A stretch of 64,000 nt of DNA from Mesorhizobium sp. CAU 1732 (GTDB taxonomy: Bacteria; Pseudomonadota; Alphaproteobacteria; Rhizobiales; Rhizobiaceae). The stretch lies in assembly GCF_039888675.1 (NCBI RefSeq), contig NZ_JBDQQR010000003.1, forward strand, positions 124,001-188,000, given 5' to 3'. Within the stretch, counting starts at the first letter, position 1; every line of letters starts with the position of its first letter. This document shows positions 19,525-28,181 of this stretch, in pieces. The notes under the pieces are model-generated. The model ran no database searches, was not told the origin of the DNA, and saw nothing but the letters and a program-made list of their open reading frames with translations. A program made the translations under genes and the position numbers.

Positions 19525-20463
19525 CTACTCGGCAGCTAGCGCCGGGCGGATGTTCAGGCCATATTTGCGATCGAGACCGAGTTCCCGATACGCATCCAGC
19601 CCTGCCGCCAGCGCCGCTGGCGCCAGCGGCTTCAGCGGCTTGCGCAACGGTCCCGACGGCAGCCCAAGCGCGCGCATGATCGTCTTGGTGGCGACGGGAT
19701 TGATTGCTGAATACACGAAGTGCAGAATCGGCAGATTGCGCAGATAGGCGTCGCGGAATGCATCGGCGTCGCCAGCCTTGCGCCACGGCGTGGAAATCGT
19801 GGTCATTTCCGCCGGTATGATGTTGCCGGTCATATTGGCCGTGCCATGTCCGCCAAGCGACATCGTGGGTACGACCAGACCGAGATTTGGCGAGCAGCAG
19901 CACATGATCGACATGTCCGGCTTTGCCGCGCAGACCTGCGCAACCTGACCGACGCGGGTGGTCGATTCCTTGAGCACGACCATGTTGTCGTGCCGCGCAA
20001 GCTTGAGAACATCGGTCCAGTGAAGGTCAGTCTTCACGCGCGGCGGGTTGTTGTAGAAACCCATCGCCAGATCGGTGCTGTCGAGCACTTCGAACATGAA
20101 ATCGGTGATCGCGTCGTTATCCGCTCCGATATAGGCGGGTGCGGCAACGATCGCGCCGTCAGCGCCCGAAGCTTTGGCATGACGCACATAGCCGATTGTC
20201 GTGTCGGTATTGTTGCCCGTGCAGCCATAATACATCTGCATGTTTCCTGGGCGCATCTTGACGGTCGTTTCGACGATCTCGCGGCGCTCTTCCGGCGACA
20301 ACATCGACACTTCACCGGTCGACCCCATGATCAGCACTGCGGTGGTGCCGTGCTCCTGGTGCCAGTTCAGGAGGGTACGAAACCCTTCATAGTCGATAGT
20401 TCCGTCCGCATTCATAGGCGTGACGAGGGCGACGAAAGAGCCTTCGGGTTTCTTATGAGTCAT
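19525..20463 (-). CDS. DapA/NAL-superfamily Schiff-base aldolase or lyase
   Basis: The 312-aa TIM-barrel protein has the family Schiff-base lysine in MVVLKEST (K165), the catalytic tyrosine in GFYNNP (Y137) and the GSTGEVSML loop. Members condense or cleave pyruvate or related 2-oxo acids. Location inside a catabolic operon, not with lysine genes, argues for a degradative aldolase or dehydratase and not for DapA proper. The start has AGGAGAATACG upstream. Preceded by a LysR-type box at 20558-20580. Confidence 0.9.
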   Translation of the reverse strand: MTHKKPEGSFVALVTPMNADGTIDYEGFRTLLNWHQEHGTTAVLIMGSTGEVSMLSPEERREIVETTVKMRPGNMQMYYGCTGNNTDTTIGYVRHAKASGADGAIVAAPAYIGADNDAITDFMFEVLDSTDLAMGFYNNPPRVKTDLHWTDVLKLARHDNMVVLKESTTRVGQVAQVCAAKPDMSIMCCCSPNLGLVVPTMSLGGHGTANMTGNIIPAEMTTISTPWRKAGDADAFRDAYLRNLPILHFVYSAINPVATKTIMRALGLPSGPLRKPLKPLAPAALAAGLDAYRELGLDRKYGLNIRPALAAE

Positions 20464-20557
20464 CGTATTCTCCTGGACCTTTGCTCGCGCAATTCCACTG
20501 ACATGCCGGATACTGTGGGGCCGTGATTGATGGCCGGCAAATACAAAAAATGGAAAG

Positions 20558-20580
20558 GGTCATGCACAAATGCTATGACC
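20558..20580. promoter_or_regulatory. LysR-type operator between lysR and the DapA-like gene
   Basis: GGTCAT and ATGACC form inverted arms around GCAcaaaTGC. The core fits the T-N11-A LTTR box. It abuts the lysR stop and lies about 95-117 bp upstream of the DapA-like start, consistent with activator binding at the promoter of the dapA-SDR-M81-dpp unit. Confidence 0.5.
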
Positions 20581-20581
20581 A

Positions 20582-21475
20582 TCAAGGCTGGGGAAGAAAG
20601 CCTTCGATTTCGGCTGTAATTTCGTCGAGTAGCGCTCCGGCAGCACGCGAGAGCGGGATTTCACGGGGTTTGAGCACGCAAATGTCGAACGGAATCATAG
20701 GTTCGAAAGGCACGACTGCCACCCTTTCGCCCATCGCAGTGGCGCTGAATTCGTCCACGATTGCTATGCCGCACCCCTCAGCCGCCAAAGAGGCTGCCGC
20801 AAATGATGGCTGGCTTTCCGCGATGATGTTGGGAGCAATGCCAAAATCGGCAAAAGCATTGGTGATGTAGCTCGCCGAAATAGTGTGCCGAGCCAGCGTG
20901 ATCAGAAGCTCACCGCGCAATTCGGCGGGAGTTAGGACGCTGGAATTTGCCAACGGGTGATCCGGATGGAGCACACACACGCAACGCGCGTGATAGGCAC
21001 GGAGTATATCGATATCTTCGCGGCGCACATTCGTCTGGGCGACGCCAATTTCCACTTGCCGCGAGGCGACCAGTTCGACAACGCGAGCGGATGTGAACAC
21101 GTCCTGGAGAACCCGTGCTCGCGGATAATGGATCTGGAACCGTTTCAGCGCTCGCGGCACGATCTGAAAAGACAACATCGGTAGTGTTGCAAAACGCACC
21201 GTAGCGCGCGAAAGCGTGCGGATTTCTCCGGCGACAGTCGCCAGCCGATCAAGGCTGTAAAACATCATGTCTACTTCGCGAAAGAACTCCTGCGCTTCGC
21301 GCGTCGGCACGATGCGACCGGTCTGCCGCGTGAACAAGGGGAAGCCAAGACTGAACTCGAGATCGGCAATAAGGCGGCTCACGGCTGGCTGCGAAACGTT
21401 GAGCTCCTTCGCAGCCGCTGTGATGGATCCGAGCACCATAGCTGCCCGGAATGCCATGAGCTGACGCTGGTTCAC
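20582..21475 (-). CDS. LysR family transcriptional regulator
   Basis: The 297-aa protein has an N-terminal winged helix-turn-helix (ITAAAKELNVSQPAVSRLIADLE) and a C-terminal periplasmic-binding-like effector domain. The start is GTG and its GTGA overlaps the M20 hydrolase stop, so the two are translated together. It probably senses the substrate or product of the pathway and acts at the T-N11-A box just downstream of its own gene. Confidence 0.92.
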   Translation of the reverse strand: MNQRQLMAFRAAMVLGSITAAAKELNVSQPAVSRLIADLEFSLGFPLFTRQTGRIVPTREAQEFFREVDMMFYSLDRLATVAGEIRTLSRATVRFATLPMLSFQIVPRALKRFQIHYPRARVLQDVFTSARVVELVASRQVEIGVAQTNVRREDIDILRAYHARCVCVLHPDHPLANSSVLTPAELRGELLITLARHTISASYITNAFADFGIAPNIIAESQPSFAAASLAAEGCGIAIVDEFSATAMGERVAVVPFEPMIPFDICVLKPREIPLSRAAGALLDEITAEIEGFLPQP

Positions 21476-22659
21476 GCGGCCAGTTCTTCCTGTGCAATGG
21501 TAACCCAGTAGCGCACGCCGTCCGCTATGAGGTTGTCGTTGAAGTCATAGTGGTCTGAATGAAGCGTAGGCCCGGTGCCGGCACCAATGAAGAAGAAGCA
21601 ACCGGACGCCTCTTCCAACATGTAGGCGAAATCTTCCGCGCCGGTGACCGGCACCATTTTGTCATCCACACGGCTTTCGCCGAAGCGCGCGCGAAGCGCG
21701 GATACGATCTTGTTCGTCGCCTCCGGCAGATTGTGGAGCGACGGAAACAGCCTTTCATAGTTTACTTCCAGCGTGGTGTTGAAGGCGGAAGAGGCGGCGT
21801 TCGCCACCTCGTTCAGCCGCCGCTCAAGTAGATCGCGCGTTGCCGGCGAAAAGCTGCGTACCGTGCCACGTATCACCACACGCGACGGGATCACGTTCGG
21901 CGCATCGTAATTGCCGCCACCGATATAGCCGACACTGATGACACCCTGGTCGAACGGCGAAATATTGCGTCCGACGATCGCCTGCAGGTTGGTCACGAAC
22001 TGTGCTGCGGCCATTGTAGGATCAACCGACATGTAGGCACCGGAACCGCCATGTCCGCCCTGTCCGCCGAACGTGACCGTGAACGTGTCGGCTGCGGCAA
22101 GCATCGCACCGATGGTAACGTTGAACGACCCTTCCGGGAGGTTCGGCTTGTTATGCAAGCCATAAACCGCATCGACAGGAAACCGCTCGAAAAGACCATC
22201 GCGCATCATGGCCGGCGCGCCGCCCAACCCCTCTTCGGCTGGCTGGAAAATGAAATGAATGGTGCCCGAAAAAGCCGGGTTCCTTGCCAGAACCTCGGCG
22301 GCGCCCAGAAGCATTGTCGTATGTCCGTCATGGCCGCAGCCGTGCATCATGTCGGGAATGGTAGAGGCGTGCGGCAAGCCGGTCGCCTCGTTCATTGCCA
22401 GCGCGTCCATATCCGCCCGGAAACCGATGGCGCGGTTGCCCGTGCCTGCCCGCAGTGTGCCGACAACGCCTGTCCCGCCAATACCTTCCGTCACTTCGAG
22501 ACCCATCTCACGCAGCCTGTTCGCGACGATGGCAGCCGTCCGCACTTCCTTGAAGCCGATTTCGGGGTGACGGTGCAGGTCGCGCCGTGTTTCCACCAGG
22601 CTTGGCAGAATTTCCCTCAGATGTGTTTCGATCTCCGCGGAAAATTTTGCACTGTCCAT
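21472..22659 (-). CDS. M20D amidohydrolase (hippurate/IAA-amino acid hydrolase family)
   Basis: The 395-aa enzyme shows the M20D metal-ligand motifs MHGCGHDGHT and FQPAEEG and the N-terminal RRDLHRHPEIGF. The family cleaves N-acyl amino acids such as hippurate or auxin-amino acid conjugates, and dipeptides, using two metal ions. The ATG at 22659 has GGAG 7 nt upstream (a second ATG at 22662 is possible). It is the first gene of the leftward catabolic unit, consistent with hydrolysing an imported amide. Confidence 0.92.
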   Translation of the reverse strand: MDSAKFSAEIETHLREILPSLVETRRDLHRHPEIGFKEVRTAAIVANRLREMGLEVTEGIGGTGVVGTLRAGTGNRAIGFRADMDALAMNEATGLPHASTIPDMMHGCGHDGHTTMLLGAAEVLARNPAFSGTIHFIFQPAEEGLGGAPAMMRDGLFERFPVDAVYGLHNKPNLPEGSFNVTIGAMLAAADTFTVTFGGQGGHGGSGAYMSVDPTMAAAQFVTNLQAIVGRNISPFDQGVISVGYIGGGNYDAPNVIPSRVVIRGTVRSFSPATRDLLERRLNEVANAASSAFNTTLEVNYERLFPSLHNLPEATNKIVSALRARFGESRVDDKMVPVTGAEDFAYMLEEASGCFFFIGAGTGPTLHSDHYDFNDNLIADGVRYWVTIAQEELAA

Positions 22660-22662
22660 CAT

Positions 22663-23033
22663 AGGGCTCCACTGGCAGTCAAACTTTGAATATGTCCGCC
22701 CCTTGTCTTCCCAATGCTCGCCGCGTGCAAGACGCAAAGAAGCCATAGATCCGGGTTCGCCGGTTTCAGCTTGGCCATTGCGGACGCTCATGGGGCTCAA
22801 GGACCAGATCGCGCGAAACGATCAAGCGGACGGGGAAGAGCAACGCATCTGTTGCCCCACCTACGGCTATTATTGGTCGATGAAGAAAGGCACACAGCGC
22901 GACTGTCTCCGCGATATCGGACGCCTGGCGAGATTCCTCGGGCGCCCACCGGACAAGCGGCCGCCGACGACCGACGTCGGTTCCAGATCGACCAGCAGGA
23001 AGACGGCGTTCACGTGCCACCTGCCCGTGGTGC
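22663..23033. other. Intergenic stretch, no gene recognised
   Basis: About 370 bp between the M20 start and the ABM gene stop. Open frames exist on both strands but none has a recognisable domain, convincing ribosome site or codon pattern. It presumably holds the M20 promoter and may contain decayed sequence. Confidence 0.4.
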
Positions 23034-23384
23034 TCAGCCGCCAGGCGCCGGTGCTTCCCCGCTTGTTGCTTTGACAGTCTCAGCAAGCCGATACGATTGC
23101 CGCCCGGCGCTGCACGACAGGTCCTGCAAAGCATTCCGAATCGCGGCCGTCCGTCCTTCACTGTCCGATACGGCTTCAAAATGAGCGAAGTCGGCTTCGC
23201 TTGCCCAACCGACGATACAAAGGACGCGCGTCCCGTCCGGGCTGGCCAGGAACCTGGCCGATCCGTATCCGGGATATGAGGCAACCCATTGTCGCTGGAT
23301 ATCGGCAAAGGCGGATATGACGGCCGCCTGGGTCTCGGCGCTGTCGACGCTATAGTCGATGATCGAATAGAATTGATTGTCCAT
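23034..23384 (-). CDS. Antibiotic biosynthesis monooxygenase (ABM)-domain protein
   Basis: The 116-aa product has the ferredoxin-like ABM fold signature (FYSIIDYSVDSAE near the start, then VSDSEGRTA). Such small proteins act as cofactor-free monooxygenases or bind quinones or haem. The ATG at 23384 has GGAGA upstream; the longer frame to 23969 runs antisense through the hxlR-type gene. It is divergent from that regulator with a palindrome between them, so it is likely the regulated target. Confidence 0.75.
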   Translation of the reverse strand: MDNQFYSIIDYSVDSAETQAAVISAFADIQRQWVASYPGYGSARFLASPDGTRVLCIVGWASEADFAHFEAVSDSEGRTAAIRNALQDLSCSAGRQSYRLAETVKATSGEAPAPGG

Positions 23385-23431
23385 GCGGTTTCTCCAGGCA
23401 CGCCCGCGATGGCTCGGGGCAGCATGGACTA

Positions 23432-23446
23432 ACCATTGGAAATGGT
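23432..23446. promoter_or_regulatory. Candidate HxlR operator
   Basis: ACCATT-GGA-AATGGT is a perfect inverted repeat in the divergent region between the ABM gene and the HxlR-type regulator. Position suggests control of both promoters. Confidence 0.45.
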
Positions 23447-23483
23447 CATAACAATTTGCAAGAACGTACCTCAGGGTAAGCCC

Positions 23484-23858
23484 ATGAGCCGCACCGCTGC
23501 CATATCCAACGACGGCCCGCTGACCGCTGACTGCCCATGTCGAGTGGTATTCGATCATTTGACCAGCCGGTGGTCTCTGCTCGTGCTGCTGGCTCTCAGC
23601 GATGGCGTATTGCGTTTTCATGCGCTGCGGGACCGCGTGGAGGGAATAAGCGAGAAGATGCTGTCGCAAAGCCTGAAGACGCTGGTGCGAGACGGCAGGG
23701 TCGTGCGGCATGTGGAACCCACCGTGCCACCGAAGGTGTCCTACGAGCTCACCCGTCTTGGCGAGGAGGTATCCGAACCTTTGCGCCAGGTATCGGAATG
23801 GATTGGCCGGCGGATCGACGACATCAAGATTGCCCAAACGCACTACGACGCGGCTTAA
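23484..23858 (+). CDS. HxlR family winged-helix regulator
   Basis: The 124-aa protein has the family pattern CPCRVVFDHLTSRWSLLVLLAL, where the Cys near residue 18 is the usual redox- or aldehyde-sensing residue, followed by a winged helix (GISEKMLSQSLKTLVRDG). The ATG at 23484 has AGGGTAA upstream; an ATG at 23436 would overlap the candidate operator. It probably controls the divergent ABM gene in response to reactive aldehydes or quinones. Confidence 0.88.
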   Translation: MSRTAAISNDGPLTADCPCRVVFDHLTSRWSLLVLLALSDGVLRFHALRDRVEGISEKMLSQSLKTLVRDGRVVRHVEPTVPPKVSYELTRLGEEVSEPLRQVSEWIGRRIDDIKIAQTHYDAA

Positions 23859-24156
23859 GAGGCCTGACTGGGGTCCCTCGATGTGTCGGTCACGGCGGGG
23901 GAAAGCACCCGCGCCGGCGCGCCAAATACCGCCGATTGCTTCACAAGCTGATCTGCTTTCTCTTAACAATCAACAAGATGCGGCTTTTCGACATTACCAA
24001 TGATGTCGTGAACGTATGCCCTACCATTCGATCTGCCCCTTGGGGATAGCTGTCGGCTCAATACGGCTGATCTGCTCGACGAACTTTATCGCCGTGCAGT
24101 AGACATCGTAGTTCTCGAGCCGGATTCGGCCGTCGCCGGACTCCGGACAAAGCCAC
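23859..24156. other. Convergent intergenic stretch, no gene recognised
   Basis: Just under 300 bp between the converging HxlR-type and TetR-type genes. It is more AT-rich than its surroundings around 23940-24010. No clear terminator hairpin, ORF or RNA was recognised. Confidence 0.35.
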
Positions 24157-24720
24157 CTAGCTGGCTGACGCTTGGCCGATCCCGGCATCGATCCAGGCAC
24201 GCGTCTGTTCCAGCACCTCATCGGAAAGCGCCGCGTCGTCGATCGCCCGCGCGAGGATCACCGCCCCTACCATCGCCGCCCAGCTTCCGATTGCCGCGCG
24301 ACGCCTGTCGGCCACGTTCATATCCGGGAGTGCTTCGCCGATACGGTCGATCTGCGATCGAAGACCTTCCGTCATCGCCAGGCGTGCCGCCGCGGTCTGG
24401 TGGCGTATGTCCGCGGCTAGACCAGCCATCGGGCAGCCATCGGCAGCATTGTCGCGATGTTTGGGCGAAAGGTAGGCGTCGAGATAGGCACGAAGATCGT
24501 CTCCTCCGGCTGTGTCCTGGGCTAGGACATGGGCGAGAGACTGGGCCACAAGGTCGTCCTTTGAGCCGAAATGGCCATAGAACCCGCCATGGGTGAGGCC
24601 TGCGGCCTTCATCACTTCGGCAACAGTGACCGCCTCAAAACCTTTCTCGCGGAACAGCCGGCTAGCCTCATCCAAGATCCGGCGGCGGTTCTCCGCCATC
24701 TGTTCTCGACTGACTCTCAT
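24157..24720 (-). CDS. TetR/AcrR family transcriptional repressor
   Basis: The 187-aa protein has an N-terminal TetR DNA-binding domain (RRRILDEASRLFREKGFEAVTVAEVMKAAG, then HGGFYGHFGSKDDLV) and a variable ligand-binding domain. The ATG at 24720 has GGAG 9 nt upstream; the ATGs at 24744 and 24750 would crowd or overlap the operator. It is divergent from the SDR gene, with paired operators in between, and likely represses the SDR-OYE-quinone reductase genes. Confidence 0.92.
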   Translation of the reverse strand: MRVSREQMAENRRRILDEASRLFREKGFEAVTVAEVMKAAGLTHGGFYGHFGSKDDLVAQSLAHVLAQDTAGGDDLRAYLDAYLSPKHRDNAADGCPMAGLAADIRHQTAAARLAMTEGLRSQIDRIGEALPDMNVADRRRAAIGSWAAMVGAVILARAIDDAALSDEVLEQTRAWIDAGIGQASAS

Positions 24721-24748
24721 TTCAAAATTCTCCGACTGCGCCATTGAC

Positions 24749-24798
24749 ATTCATGATGGTCATCATATTTGTCATCAATCATGACGACCATCATGAAT
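24749..24798. promoter_or_regulatory. Paired TetR-type operators
   Basis: A 13-bp perfect inverted repeat (ATTCATGATGGTC at 24749-24761 and GACCATCATGAAT at 24786-24798) encloses two near-identical 14-bp palindromic sites, ATGATGACCATCAT (read on the minus strand, 24754-24767) and ATGACGACCATCAT (24781-24794), in opposite orientation and 27 bp apart. They sit between the divergent tetR and SDR starts. Confidence 0.7.
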
Positions 24799-24828
24799 AT
24801 AGGTTTCATCAGAGAAGAGAACAATCCC

Positions 24829-25617
24829 ATGACCTCCATTCCCTCCGTCCTCATCACCGGAGCTTCTTCCGGCATCGGCGCCGCCTATGCAGAACGCTTC
24901 GCCCGGCGCGGCCACGACCTGGTGCTGGTTGCTCGCGACAAGGCGCGCATGGAGACGCTCGCGGCCCGTCTGCGCCGGGACAGTGGCGTGGCTGTCGACA
25001 TCCTGCAGGCAGATCTCACCGACCTTGGCGATCTCGCTGCGGTCGAGACGCGGCTCCGCGACGATCGTCGTATCGGGATTCTCGTCAACAATGCCGGGGC
25101 GGGCCTTGCGGGCGGCTTCGAGCAGCAGCCGAGCGACGACATACAGCGACTTGTCACGCTCAACACGACCGCCGTCGTCCGGCTCGCAAGCGCCGTGGCG
25201 CCGCGCTTTGTGAAGGCGGGCGAAGGAGCCATCATCAACATCGGTTCGGTGGTCGGGCTCGTTCCGGAATTCGGCCAGACCGTCTACGGGGCGACCAAGG
25301 CGTTCGTCCTGTTCCTGTCTCAAGGACTAAGCTTCGAGCTCGCGCCGAAAGGTGTTTACGTGCAGGCGGTGCTTCCCGCCGCAACCCGCACCGAAATCTG
25401 GGAGCGTGCTGGCGCCGACACCAATGCGCTGCCGGCGATGATGGACGTCGGCGAACTGGTGGATGCCGCCCTCATCGGCTTCGACCGCCGCGAAGCCGTC
25501 ACTATCCCCGTGCTTTCCGATGCCGGTCAGTGGGACGCCTATCAGGCCGCACGGCAGACCATGCTCCCCGGATTTGCCCAGGTCCACGCAGCAGCGCGCT
25601 ATCGCTCCGCCCCTTAA
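24829..25617 (+). CDS. SDR family NAD(P)-dependent oxidoreductase
   Basis: The 262-aa classical SDR has TGASSGIG (about residues 10-17), LVNNAGAG, the catalytic Ser in NIGSVVG and the YGATK YxxxK pair. The ATG at 24829 has GAAGAG upstream; earlier ATGs fall inside the operator. It is the first gene of a likely SDR-old yellow enzyme-quinone reductase unit under the divergent TetR, suggesting handling of reactive carbonyls or enones. Confidence 0.92.
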   Translation: MTSIPSVLITGASSGIGAAYAERFARRGHDLVLVARDKARMETLAARLRRDSGVAVDILQADLTDLGDLAAVETRLRDDRRIGILVNNAGAGLAGGFEQQPSDDIQRLVTLNTTAVVRLASAVAPRFVKAGEGAIINIGSVVGLVPEFGQTVYGATKAFVLFLSQGLSFELAPKGVYVQAVLPAATRTEIWERAGADTNALPAMMDVGELVDAALIGFDRREAVTIPVLSDAGQWDAYQAARQTMLPGFAQVHAAARYRSAP

Positions 25618-25674
25618 GCCATCGAGACGAACTGCCGGCGAGAAGCACCGCAACGCAAACGAATAGGTGAACCC

Positions 25675-26769
25675 GTGACCAACAATCCACTCTTTGGGTC
25701 CTATGCCCTCGGCTCGCTGACGCTCCGCAACCGGATCGTCATGGCGCCCCTGACGCGCAATCGCGCTGGCCCGGGCTTCGTTCCAGGCGATCTCGCCGCG
25801 CAGTATTACAGTCAGCGCGCATCGGCCGGCCTGCTGATTTCTGAAGCCACGCAAATCTCTCAGCAGGGACAGGGTTATCAGGACACCCCCGGCATCTACT
25901 CTCAAGCGCAGATCGACGGCTGGCGCAGGGTAACAAAGGCCGTGCACGCCGAGGGTGGCCGGATCTTCCTGCAGCTCTGGCATGTCGGCCGCGTCTCGCA
26001 TATCGACTTGCAGGAGCGCGGTGCCCCGCCCGTTTCCCCCTCGGCGATCCGAGCCGCGACTAAGACGTTCGTGAACAACGGCTTCGTTGAGGTGTCGGAA
26101 CCCCGGGCGCTTGAGCTCGAAGAGCTTCCGGGAATCGTCAACGATTTCCGCAAGGCGGCCGCGAACGCCATTGCGGCCGGCTTCGACGGCGTCGAGATTC
26201 ACGGAGCCAACGGCTATCTGCTCGACCAGTTCGCCAAGGACGGCGCGAATGTCCGTGACGATGCCTATGGCGGCTCTGTCGAGAACCGCGCCCGGCTGAT
26301 GCTGGAAGTCACGGCTGCGGTCGTCGACGAGATCGGAGCCGAGCGCACGGGCATCCGGATTTCGCCTGTCTCGCCCGCGAACGGCATCGCAAGCACCGAT
26401 CCGCAGGCGCAGTTCGACTATATCGTCGATCACCTCGACGCCTTGGGCATCGTCTATATCCATGTCGTCGAGGGCGCCACCGGCGGACCGCGCGATGTTG
26501 CGCCATTCGACTTCGGATCGCTCCGCCGGCGCTTCAAAAACACCTATATCGCCAACAATGGCTACGATTTCGGGCTCGCCGCGGCCCGGCTCGCCGAGGG
26601 CAAGGCCGACCTGTTCGCCTTCGGACGCCCGTTCATCGCCAATCCCGACCTTGTCGAACGGCTGAAGACCAGCGCACCGCTCGCCGCATTCGATCAGGCA
26701 ACTCTCTACGGCGGCGGCGCTGCCGGCTATACTGACTACCCCGCCATCGCAATGGCTTCGCTGTCGTAG
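25675..26769 (+). CDS. Alkene reductase, old yellow enzyme family
   Basis: The 364-aa FMN-dependent TIM-barrel protein starts with the OYE pattern LFGSYALGSLTLRNRIVMAPLTRNRA and has IHGANGYLLDQF (substrate/FMN loop) and YGGSVENR. It reduces activated C=C bonds of enals, enones, maleimides or nitro compounds with NAD(P)H. The start is GTG with AGGTGAACCC upstream. The gene follows the SDR by 57 bp and fits an electrophile-detoxification operon. Confidence 0.94.
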   Translation: MTNNPLFGSYALGSLTLRNRIVMAPLTRNRAGPGFVPGDLAAQYYSQRASAGLLISEATQISQQGQGYQDTPGIYSQAQIDGWRRVTKAVHAEGGRIFLQLWHVGRVSHIDLQERGAPPVSPSAIRAATKTFVNNGFVEVSEPRALELEELPGIVNDFRKAAANAIAAGFDGVEIHGANGYLLDQFAKDGANVRDDAYGGSVENRARLMLEVTAAVVDEIGAERTGIRISPVSPANGIASTDPQAQFDYIVDHLDALGIVYIHVVEGATGGPRDVAPFDFGSLRRRFKNTYIANNGYDFGLAAARLAEGKADLFAFGRPFIANPDLVERLKTSAPLAAFDQATLYGGGAAGYTDYPAIAMASLS

Positions 26770-26799
26770 GCATTGGCGGAAAACGGAGAGCGGATCATC

Positions 26800-27801
26800 A
26801 TGAAGGCCTTCATCCTGGATCGATACAAGAAGAAGAGCACGCTGCGCTTCGGCGATATGCCGGAGTCGGCGCTGGCCGACGATGATGTCTTGGTCGAGGT
26901 CCACGCGGCTGGGCTCAATCCTTTGGACTCCAAGATTCGCGATGGAGAGTTCAAGCTCATCCTCCCATATAAACTGCCTCTCATTCTCGGACACGATGTG
27001 GCCGGGGTTGTGGTTCGTGTCGGCGCGAACGTCCAGCGCTTCAGGCCGGGCGACGAAATCTATGCCCGGCCGCGCGATGGCCGGATCGGGGCCTTGGCTG
27101 AGTTCATTGCCGTCAACGAAGCCGACATGGCGCTGAAACCCAAAAACCTGACCATGGAGGAAGCGGCTTCCATTCCCTTGGCGGGTTTGACCGCCTGGCA
27201 GGTGCTGGTCGATCGAGCCAGGCTGGCGAAAGGGCAGAAGATTCTCATCCATGCCGGTTCCGGCGGCGTGGGGACATTCGCCATACAGTTGGCGAAGCAT
27301 CTCGGCGCGACCGTCGCGACGACCACGAGTGCGGCGAATGCCGAGCTGGTCAAAAACCTCGGGGCCGATGTCGTCATCGATTACAAAAACCAGGACTTCG
27401 AAAAAATCCTGTCCGACTATGATGTGGTTCTCAACAGTCTGGCCGGAGATACGCTTCAAAAGTCCCTGAACGTGCTGAAGCCCGGCGGCAGGCTGATCTC
27501 GATCTCCGGTCCGCCGGACCCTGATTTTGCCAAAGAACAAGGGCTGAACTGGTTGCCGCGGCAAGTCGTGCGTTTTCTGAGCTTCGGCATCCGGAGAAAG
27601 GCCGAGGGACGGCAGGTCAGCTATTCGTTCCTGTTCATGCGCGCGAGCGGCGCGCAGTTGAGCCAGATCACATCGCTGATCGAAGCCGGCACTATCCGCC
27701 CCGTGATGGACCGGGTCTTCCCGTTCGAAGCGGCCAACGAAGCTCTGGCTTACATCGAAACGGGACGCTCGAAAGGCAAGGTCGTCGTCAAGCTGAGGTG
27801 A
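26800..27801 (+). CDS. NADP-dependent zinc-free alcohol dehydrogenase / quinone oxidoreductase (MDR family)
   Basis: The 333-aa medium-chain dehydrogenase has the GroES-like N-terminal domain (LGHDVAGVV) and the Rossmann loop HAGSGGVGTFAIQLAKHLGA (AxxGxGG type). Structural and catalytic zinc cysteines are absent, as in quinone reductases and enone reductases. The ATG at 26800 has GGAGAGCGG upstream. It lies 30 bp after the OYE gene and probably shares its transcript. Confidence 0.92.
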   Translation: MKAFILDRYKKKSTLRFGDMPESALADDDVLVEVHAAGLNPLDSKIRDGEFKLILPYKLPLILGHDVAGVVVRVGANVQRFRPGDEIYARPRDGRIGALAEFIAVNEADMALKPKNLTMEEAASIPLAGLTAWQVLVDRARLAKGQKILIHAGSGGVGTFAIQLAKHLGATVATTTSAANAELVKNLGADVVIDYKNQDFEKILSDYDVVLNSLAGDTLQKSLNVLKPGGRLISISGPPDPDFAKEQGLNWLPRQVVRFLSFGIRRKAEGRQVSYSFLFMRASGAQLSQITSLIEAGTIRPVMDRVFPFEAANEALAYIETGRSKGKVVVKLR

Positions 27802-28181
27802 AGGCGGGCGCTGCCTTTGCCTGGAAGCACGCAGCGCCCAGTACGTGCCTGTCGCGCATATCCGGGGAAATGGTCTACCGGCAACTCGCGGAGGCGCTGT
27901 CGCTGGCGGGCCTGACCCCGCTGATCGCTTCACGCATGCTAGCCGCACCATATGCGCGACGTCGGATGCACCGAACGTCGCGCTCCGGGCCTCACCTCAA
28001 AACTGCAGGCATAAGGCTTTCGGGAAAATCCTGATAGGATACGGGACGAAGGAACCGCGGGTTGTTCCACGCGGACGATGGATGCACACCTCATCCACGC
28101 CGGTCCCGACAGCGGACATGGGTTCGGCCTTTGTGAATATCTCCGCGTCTGGTCCGATGCCAACCACAGGGAGGGCACATT
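27802..28181. other. Intergenic stretch, no gene recognised
   Basis: 380 bp after the quinone reductase. Short frames exist but no domain or start signal is convincing. The last 20 bp carry a good Shine-Dalgarno (GGGAGGG) leading into an orphan start codon at 28182. Confidence 0.35.

Noticed and set aside
22703..23074. Possible small gene between the M20 and ABM genes
   Set aside because: Frames on both strands lack a ribosome site and any recognisable domain, and none has convincing codon usage.
25327..27951. Very long open frame (874 codons) on the minus strand
   Set aside because: It is antisense to the old yellow enzyme and quinone reductase genes, which have clear motifs and ribosome sites. 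The antisense frame has no recognisable domain and is a GC-rich codon artefact.
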